A stretch of 64,000 bases of DNA from Theocolax elegans (Eukaryota > Arthropoda > Insecta > Hymenoptera > Cerocephalidae): positions 4,553,125 to 4,617,124 of the forward strand of contig CM047429.1 in the NCBI GenBank assembly GCA_026168455.1, read 5' to 3'. Below, piece after piece: positions 56,558 through 64,000 of this stretch. The position numbers and the translations under genes are program-made. Position 1 is the stretch's first letter; the number at the start of each line of letters is the position of its first letter. The notes under the pieces are model-generated. The model was not told where the DNA came from. It worked only from the letters and a program-made list of their open reading frames with translations, and did not search any database.

Positions 56558-57360
56558 TTTTTCATGTATATATGGTTGAGTAACGGAAGAAAGTTTTTTT
56601 TACCTACCCGGATTCACAGTGTTCCTCAAGCATGTAAAGGTGGTCCGAATTGGGATCCAGAAATAGCTAATGCAGAAAGTTTCTATATTGTTTTTAGATG
56701 AAAAAAATGTAAAATTGAAAATCCTAAGTGATTGGCTTCCCAAGTTATGGACACTTTTGTGTTACGCTAAGCGCATTCATGAATAGCCATGTAGAGCATT
56801 TGTGTACACACGTATAATTCTTTCACTAATTCCGTGTAAAAGAAATGGAGTATGAATTGATCATTTATTGTTGATATCATTATTGCTAAATATTTTGTCG
56901 ATTGAAAAATTGAATGGAATCATTTAAAAATCATAATTTCCAGAACAAGCTTACTGAAACCACGTTTAGCGTAACCCATGACTAACGACGAGGACGTAGT
57001 CAGAGATTAGTAGAAACAGATTGCCGATGCAATGTTATAAACCCGGGACGAAAACGACAACGGCGGCACCATGCGTTGTGTGTTTGAAGCTTACACACAA
57101 TTTGAAAACTGAATGGTGGGGGTACGGGATGGTAGTGGGAATGTATGAGCGGGGATATAGGTAAGACGGGGTAACTCAGCTTAACAGAGCGGTGAATTGA
57201 AATTTAGATCGGTACAGATTCACGTATTTTTGTACTGTAAATTTTATAAACTTTTTATATACTTGTAAACTAACTTAGTAATTAAAGCTTACAACTATAC
57301 CTTATACCACAAACCAGGCAGATGATCATATGCGATTTCTATGTATAGAGATTCTAAATC

Positions 57361-57440
57361 AGTTCGTAGTCGAGTGGCTTAAGGCGTACGGATTTGTATA
57401 CGGACTTTTTGGTTGTCGGTTCAAATCCTCGTATAAGTAT
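57361..57440 (+). other. tRNA-like pseudogene or SINE head
   Basis: Contains a box A-like GTCGAGTGGCTTAAGGCG and box B-like GGTTCAAATCC at Ser/Leu-tRNA-like spacing, but the acceptor stem does not pair and the anticodon stem is poor. Confidence 0.45.
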
Positions 57441-58820
57441 AATTTTTTTTTATTTTATTGATAACAAATAAATTTTTTCATTCAAAATAGTTTCAAAATG
57501 TAAATGATTATTAAAATTAAACGAAGTTTAAAATGTAAAGAATAAATATGGTAAATGCTTTTTATTTTAGGCAAAAGATATAGTAATTAGATCTAAATAA
57601 ATAATTATTACTTGCATTAAAATTCATAATTAATATATTTAAATAATAAATCTATTGAAGTAAATTAATAAAGAATAAATGTTCACATGTCGCAGTAAAT
57701 ATTCACTGGAGAATTAAAATTGGAAAATTGAATGGGCTCAACTTAATTATTCTTAACTATTCGGAGTTACTTTGCTTAATTAAAATGTTTGGATTTCGTG
57801 AGTGGAAGGGTTAAGGAAAATAGAAAATTATGTAATCAAAAAGAATAATTTATTGTTGTAAAAATGAATATACAAATACAGTTTTTTAATTTTACATTGC
57901 AATTTTATAAATAATGACAAAGGTAAATTAACGCACATATACATGCAAGACAGATTTCCACACTACCCTATAGGTACTGTCTCTAGCGCGTTAGGTTTTC
58001 TTATTGTAGTAAAAAATATGTATCAATCTCTCCATTTGCAATAAAATAAAAAATATTTAAAATAAAAAATAAAAATGCGTATATTCTGCTGATCGACTGA
58101 TTCAAATATTTTTTAATACAATAATGGTAACCTTCGCCAGTAGCCATATTTAACCACGAGAGCCCTAGTAGAAATTTAACGATTTTAGTTGATTATCGTG
58201 TTAGTTAAAAGAGAGCCTTTCTTGGCTAATATCAATAATAGATGTTTTTTTATTTTAATTAATTTTTATGTTTAACGATGTAATAATGATAATGTGACTT
58301 TTTAACTTTAAAATTAACAAAAAATTAACTACTAAATCGTTAATATTTTTACCAGGGAATTTCTGCGAAAGAAAAACAATATATTAGTTAATATAATGCA
58401 AAAATAATTTTACTTTGACAATTATTGCACATAATACAATAATATTAACAAAATATACATGCTATTAACTTGTTTAAGTAGAGAAATGGATCTAATTGAA
58501 CAAAACAATTCTTTTCAAATATAACAATAATTTTTAATCTAAGATAGTATAAAATTATTTTTGTATATATACATAATAAATACATTAAAAAATTATGTTA
58601 AAATATATACATTAAAAAACATAATTATATTACACTTTCATTTACACTGTACAAACTTGACAAAATATATTTGAAGACAATATTATAAAAGTTTTTTACT
58701 AAGTAGTTAAAGATAATAGTGTATTTATGAAAAAAGAGTATTATAATTATATTTAATCAGAAAAGTAATAAATGTAAAAAAATATTTTACAAATTTAGAA
58801 CATTTTTTACTTTCTGGTTT

Positions 58821-61800
58821 TTAGAGAATAAATGTTTTTTCATCGATTTTCTTGTGCGATTGAGTTTTAACATAAATTTTAACTAATAATAAAAATTTCA
58901 AAGCATCTACTCTATGATTAAAACATTTTTTCTCTTTGACGAACCAAGTAGGGATGTTTTGACGAGTACATTCCATTGTGATTTCCGTTAATTGCTGTAA
59001 TAATTTTCGTTGATGCCATACACTTTGGTAATGAATATTAAAAACTTCTAATTGGCAATGGACAACCTGCATTATTACATCCGTTGGTCTCGTTAAGAAT
59101 GACACCTGGGAAAGTTTCGGATCTGAATGTGGATATTCTCTATGTTGAATGTATGCTTCGCAAGTGCTAGCTGAATCTTCAGGTTTTTTAATAAAATCAT
59201 TCTCACAGTCAGAGCATCCACTTTTCGCAAGAGATTTACGAGCAACATAGCCTGCCAAGTATGCAACAGCATTCTGTTCGTAGAATGATTTTGCTTGTAA
59301 ATCTCTTATACCGGTTGGATCAATCGGTAAGTAATCATCCATCATTTCAGCAGCTTCTAGAAGTTCTTCAATTTCCTTCATTTCTTCTGAATCGTATTCA
59401 AGTAATTGTGCATCTGCTTTGGCAATCAACGGTAAGTGTCAAAGAAAGGGACCGATGAGGCTCAGAGTCCCATGTTTGCGCTCGACTTTGTTTGTTTTGA
59501 TGTTTTGTTTTGAGTTCAGAGATCGAAAACGCCCGGGAAGGCGTTTTCGATCTCTGTGGTTCGATAACGTGCGGGTGCTCATATATTCGATTGATATGTT
59601 GCCCGGGAAGGTAGTCCGGTTTTAGTAGCCCGGTTCTACGCGGGCGGCCGAGGAAAAGTTGTCTTGCCCGGGAAGGTGGTCCGGCCTTAATAGCTCGGCA
59701 CCACGCGGGCTTTATTACGTAGTTCTAAAACAGGGGGGAGAGTCCCGGCTGCGCGGTAAAAACGAGCGTTCTTCCGATTGGACCGCGGGTGACCTCGAAG
59801 TGGGGCACTAACCTTGTATAAAAGCGTGCGAATATATCGTATCAGTTCAGTTCGTAATTGTAAAGGCAAGTCGCGCCTAATAGTCTACTTCTTTAAATAA
59901 ATTTACATTGTTGTCGACATAATCAATTGTTATTATTTAAAACCCCTATCCCTTCCACCATAGTAAGCTTTTCGATGTATTTACAATTGTACTCGTGTCG
60001 AGCAAGGAGTGCACTTCTTCAATTGAAACATTGCCCTTTTTACTGGTTTCGATGAAATCAGTCGATAAAATGTGTCTAACACTTAATCTTACATTCTACA
60101 AGTAGGATTTGCATTGAATCCACCTCTTCCTCGTAATTTCGAGTGAGTATGCTCTAGTGAATCTTGATTGCACAAAGCCGTTGCCAATTCAAAATCAGGA
60201 AATATTGTTTGAATATCGTTATATAATTCAAGCAAAACTGTTACAGTTAAAGGAATTCCGACAAAACATGGTGGTTTTAAACTTTTACTTTTCGATTTTA
60301 CATTCCAATTTTTTGACCACGAAACAAAATCAACTAAAAGCTCTTGAATCTGAGGATGTTTTATCGACAAAGGCTTCTTCTGTTGATTAACATTTCTTAA
60401 ATAATAGCAATTACAAGTATGAATCACAGCATCTAATCTTTCTACAAAACTGGCTGAATTTTCCCACGTTTTTGTTTGCAAACCGTGAGGATCTTCACCG
60501 GCGGTCTTAATAGCAGAAGCCATTCGTCGACTTAAAAGCTGCAAAGCTAATTTTACTTTCATGACTTCAAAATTATTAGGATTAAAATGTGCCTTAGTTA
60601 AATGTCCTAATAAATTTGATGTACCATGAGATCGATCCAACTCCCACGTTTTTATTAAATCTTGAAAAGATATTATTATATTACCTTCTTCATTATAAAT
60701 AAAATCGTGAGATCTTAATTAAGCAATTAATCGCTTCATTAGATGCGGCCAATCGAAACATGCAAAAATTTTGTCTTCATTAATCTGAAAATAAGGCTTT
60801 GAACAAGTAATATTTAAATTACTAAACAACTTTCTATTGGCACTACCTTGATCGCATACTATCAAACGAAGATCTGCTCCAATTTTACGCAAGTCTACAA
60901 TAAGTTCTTTTAAAATGTCAAATAGTTCGTCTGCAGTAGCACCATTTTCATTAAAACCGAACCATATTAATTGGCGCCATGGGTTTAAAGCATTGATACT
61001 ATCTAAAGTAAATAAAAGAGCATGTTTTGCAACACCGCGGCTTCTACGGTTGCTGCCCATGTCAGCTAAACCTTCAACTAAATCTTGACTTTTAGAATAT
61101 TCTTCAAAGCTTTTAATAGTCATTTCATCGAATTTTAATGCACAAAGTCGCTCTTCAGGAGGCAAAGAATTTAAATAAATTTGAACTTTATCTAATATTA
61201 CACTATTCAACCCGGGAAAAATGTTATATTCTAAAACCCATGCTCTAACAGTAGACTCCGAAGGTAATAATAAACCCGCATCACGCAAACGCGAATAAGC
61301 TGCTGCGGAATAAAAGTACATCTTCCTACACAAATCTTTTTCATCATTTGCGTAAGTCGATTTTTTTTATGCAATTGCAGCTTAATCATTGTTTGTAAAA
61401 TAGGGTTTACATCTTTATCTTCTAAAAAGTCATCAATATTTTTAATTTTACTTTCAAGTTGTTTATTGAGGCGCTTCTGCAAACGACTATTTTTATTTTT
61501 TTCATTTTTCAATAATCTTTGTAACTGCTTTACTTTCAATTCATATGAAATACATTTTGATTTATACACATTAATTGAATTAAGCAAATAGCTTCTGTTA
61601 CGTTTTTTTGAAGGTTAAGCAGTTTTTTTTTGACACTGAGATTCTGTGTCAGGCATACTTTTAGGAGCTTCCGAATTTAAATACAATGTATCTGCATCAA
61701 CTTCCGCGATGTTAAAAAAAATTTCTTTACCAGAAGGGTAAATAAATTTAGGCACATTATTTTGAATTTCGTTTTTCAATCCAATAGAATTAGTTGTCTC

Positions 61801-62097
61801 ATCACGAACATTATTCGCTGAAATGTTTTCATTTGAGACACCTATTGTATTGGCTTGATCTAAAGATTGCGCAGGTACAGTAACGATTTTTACCTGAATA
61901 CCTTGCGCCTCTACTTGTTCTTGTACAACCTGCTCCAGATTTTGCACTGTTTGCCAATGAATCGGTTCACGTTCACGGCATAAACGTTTTTTTTCACTAT
62001 TAACAAAATCCTCATCTTTGAAATGAACAGCACAAAGACCTGCAGATCGTACAGTCGCTGGGGCCATATAACGAAGCCGAGAGTTACCTAATTGCAT
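58821..62097 (-). pseudogene. P-element (THAP9-like) transposase, broken
   Basis: Read leftward. The end of a THAP-type zinc finger (CAVHFKDEDF) is at about 62030. A Ser/Gln-rich linker and coiled coil follow at 61587-61430, then the RNase H-like catalytic domain (LCALKFDEMTIK with the first Asp, VCDQGSANRKLF with the second, FDWPHLMKRLI), an insertion domain, and the conserved ALCNQDSLEHTHSKLRGRGGF block at about 60120. The C-terminal Zn region with ADAQLLEY and AVAYLAGYVARK ends at 58821. Disruptions are in-frame TAA near 61616 and 60719, frameshifts near 61360 (run of T) and 60090, a missing N-terminal finger start and the LTR insertion. P-element ends were not found. It is a transposon relic rather than a host gene. 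Confidence 0.85.
59437..59962 (+). mobile_element. Probable solo LTR inserted in the P-element
   Basis: A 526-base GC-rich insertion flanked by GTAAG (59432-59436 and 59963-59967), beginning TGTC. It has a TATA box (GTATAAAAG at about 59816) followed about 25 bases on by TCAGT initiator words and later a poly(A) signal (AATAAA at about 59897), the layout of an LTR promoter and terminator. Also present are a perfect 17-bp stem (59517-59533 with 59540-59556) and three GCCCGGGAAGG words. The TA end is not the usual CA, so the exact right border is uncertain. Confidence 0.65.
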
Positions 62098-64000
62098 TTA
62101 GTAATCTAAGTAAGCAAAATATATCTTTTCGACAATCTTGTTTTTTATAGACTCATAATTAAATTAGTCACATTTAAACTCATAGGTAGGTTAATTCGTA
62201 TTTTGAACTACATTAGGGCGGTAAATACAATTTGTTTTCATATTTTATTAAACATATTTAATTAATCATATTTAAACGTATAAAAAATTGAAATATAATT
62301 TAACGGTTTCTGTATAAATAGATAAATTTAATAGATAAATGTAAAGAAACGTATAGTTTTTTATACTTTCTTACACGTTAAAGCTTAGTTTTTTAACACT
62401 TTAAATCAAGTGCATCTGAAATGAAAACGCGCTCGGCGTTAATTCTTGTCGTTTCATTAAAATTTGTATCAACGAATAAATATCTCGAGATTTTTAACAA
62501 TTCTTTTTATCAAATTACTACTAAAGTTAAGCATTAAAAGGCTATTTATTGGTAGATGGTACATTTAATATAATTTTAAAAGTTTAATAGTCAAGATGAT
62601 TATAACGAGAACTCTTATTAAGTAGTTATTTGTTATTTGTGTTCAATATTTAGTGCTGTTGTAATTACAATTAAACGTAAGAAAGTGCTTTAAAACGCCA
62701 ATTTAATCTACTTCTAGCTGTAGTTATAAAAATCGCGCTTATTTAAAATACACATGTATAAAAGTACGCATTTCTGCTAGAAGGTAAAAGTCCCTGTTAA
62801 TAAACACCTCGAGAAAAGTTTACCTCGTACTAAACAGAGACAAAGTAATACGAATTAAAAGAAAAGTATATGTATATTAATGATTAGAAAAATTTTATTA
62901 AATAATTTTGTCTATTAACTGTGTTTACGAATTAAAATAAATTAGAATGAAGCACTGGGGAAATTACGAAAAAATATTAAACTGTGCACTCGACAAAATT
63001 GCATAGATCGATTAACATTTTGACGGAAAAAGTCGACATTGTCGCGCAAAGTTTTCTAACTCTAATACATTAATAGGAGGATTATACATGATCGTTTAAG
63101 CATTAGGGGATAGTTTTTATATCGTAGATTTCGATTACAGACTGTTTTTGCAATTTTAATATTGTTTTAATTAAATTATTAGCTGTTCCATACTACGTAC
63201 ATATGATTTTGTTCCTGTCCCTATTATTAAACGGTATAAACACTGTTTTAAATCAATATTTACCGCTTTATTTATAGATTTTTATTGGTAAAATAGTTAT
63301 AAATGTATTATTAATCGATTTAAATGATATATGCATGTTGTATAAAGGCTAAATAATGCATTTCTTTTGGTTAGAAAGTCAACCTACAAACGCACTTAAA
63401 GGTTACTTTTGAGCTTTTTTTCGGAAAAATTGATATTATTTCAGTATGTATGTTAGTGGAACGTATATCTATCGAATCACTAATATGTGTATGCTCGTCA
63501 TTATTCATTAGTAACCGATTAAAATTCAAAAGTATGTGAAAAAGGACTGTTGAATCTTTATAATATATAGTTGCATCAAGACTCACGGAAGACTCTTACA
63601 GGTTCATTTTATCATTATTTTACCAAAGTAACTCGCATTTGTATTATGATTAAAATTATTGAACATCGTTTTATTTACATAATTTTATGATTTAATACAC
63701 TAAATAAAGATAAATCCTTGTAGTATCAATCGAAATACTAAGCGAGATTGTTAAAAAATAGTTAAATTTTGAGTTTTTAAAAGTGTTTAATAAATAGGGA
63801 CAGGATTATTAAACAGTCGGGACATGTATTTTCAAGGCGTTTAATAATACGTGCACATAAGGCTCTCCGTTTTTTAATAATATAATTAATTAAATCCGTT
63901 TAAATTAAAATGTTAAACCAGGTAATTGTTCAGAAAGAATACACGCATCGAATGGTATACAAATTTCCAACATGTATGCTTATTTCCATTTATTATTGAG
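62098..64000. other. AT-rich, nothing recognised
   Basis: No gene, repeat or RNA is evident on either strand. The missing N-terminal exon of the P transposase might lie here, since an acceptor-like TTAG precedes the 62097 region, but I could not find it. Confidence 0.5.

Larger units (their letters stand above)
54961..58800. other. Non-coding, repeat-rich stretch
   Basis: No gene is found. Features listed separately are the palindromic block at 55050-55096, a foldback-family half copy (56100-56440), a degenerate hammerhead-like motif (56514-56557) and a tRNA-like sequence (57361-57440). Bases 55140-55500 are denser in GC and contain several AACGTTTTAAAACG-type inverted words (55370-55430). 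57450-58800 is AT-rich without visible structure. Confidence 0.5.

Noticed and set aside
57361..57440. Functional tRNA gene
   Set aside because: Acceptor stem does not pair and anticodon stem is poor; treated as tRNA-derived repeat.
58821..62097. Domesticated THAP9-like host gene
   Set aside because: Two in-frame stops, frameshifts and an LTR insertion make a functional host gene unlikely.

Overview
This is an AT-rich nuclear segment of an insect genome, most probably a hymenopteran and possibly an ant. The inference rests on two insect-like, intron-split host genes with phase-consistent splice sites and on the mix of transposon families; no sequence here fixes the species. The two host genes are a calypso/BAP1 deubiquitinase (plus strand, 13211-18670, eight exons) and a HINFP/MIZF histone H4 gene transcription factor (minus strand, 43030-41042, five exons). 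Nearly everything else is transposable elements, often nested.

Left part (1-13.2 kb): a 0.6 kb inverted-repeat element carries a complete type III hammerhead ribozyme (843-906). It is followed by a DD41D mariner element (2099-10628) with long terminal inverted repeats. A LOA-like LINE (2671-8581) is inserted in the last codons of its transposase and flanked by a 12-bp target duplication. The LINE itself carries a 1420-bp tandem duplication.

Middle (13.2-41 kb): calypso has a 3.1 kb intron 6 holding an inverted-repeat element with degenerate hammerhead-like arms. Downstream come two very long foldbacks, then a near-identical 5.6 kb tandem duplication (20322-25955 and 25956-about 31600). After that come two head-to-tail Helitron/Helentron-like elements (30094-35194 and 35195-39746), built around a 108-bp minisatellite that occurs in direct orientation near the 5' end and inverted near the 3' end.

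Right part (41-64 kb): hinfp is followed by a 5'-truncated Penelope-like element (reverse transcriptase plus GIY-YIG) with its own 3' hammerhead-like motif, then by a CR1/Kiri-like LINE with an internal 529-bp tandem duplication. A dead PIF/Harbinger element comes next, with a 5S-rRNA-derived SINE sitting in a 16-bp target duplication between its two genes. The last element is a broken P-element (THAP9-like) transposase interrupted by a probable solo LTR. Hammerhead or hammerhead-like motifs occur at seven places, mostly inside inverted-repeat elements, and are the most distinctive theme of the window. All calls come from reading the sequence; no database search was possible.
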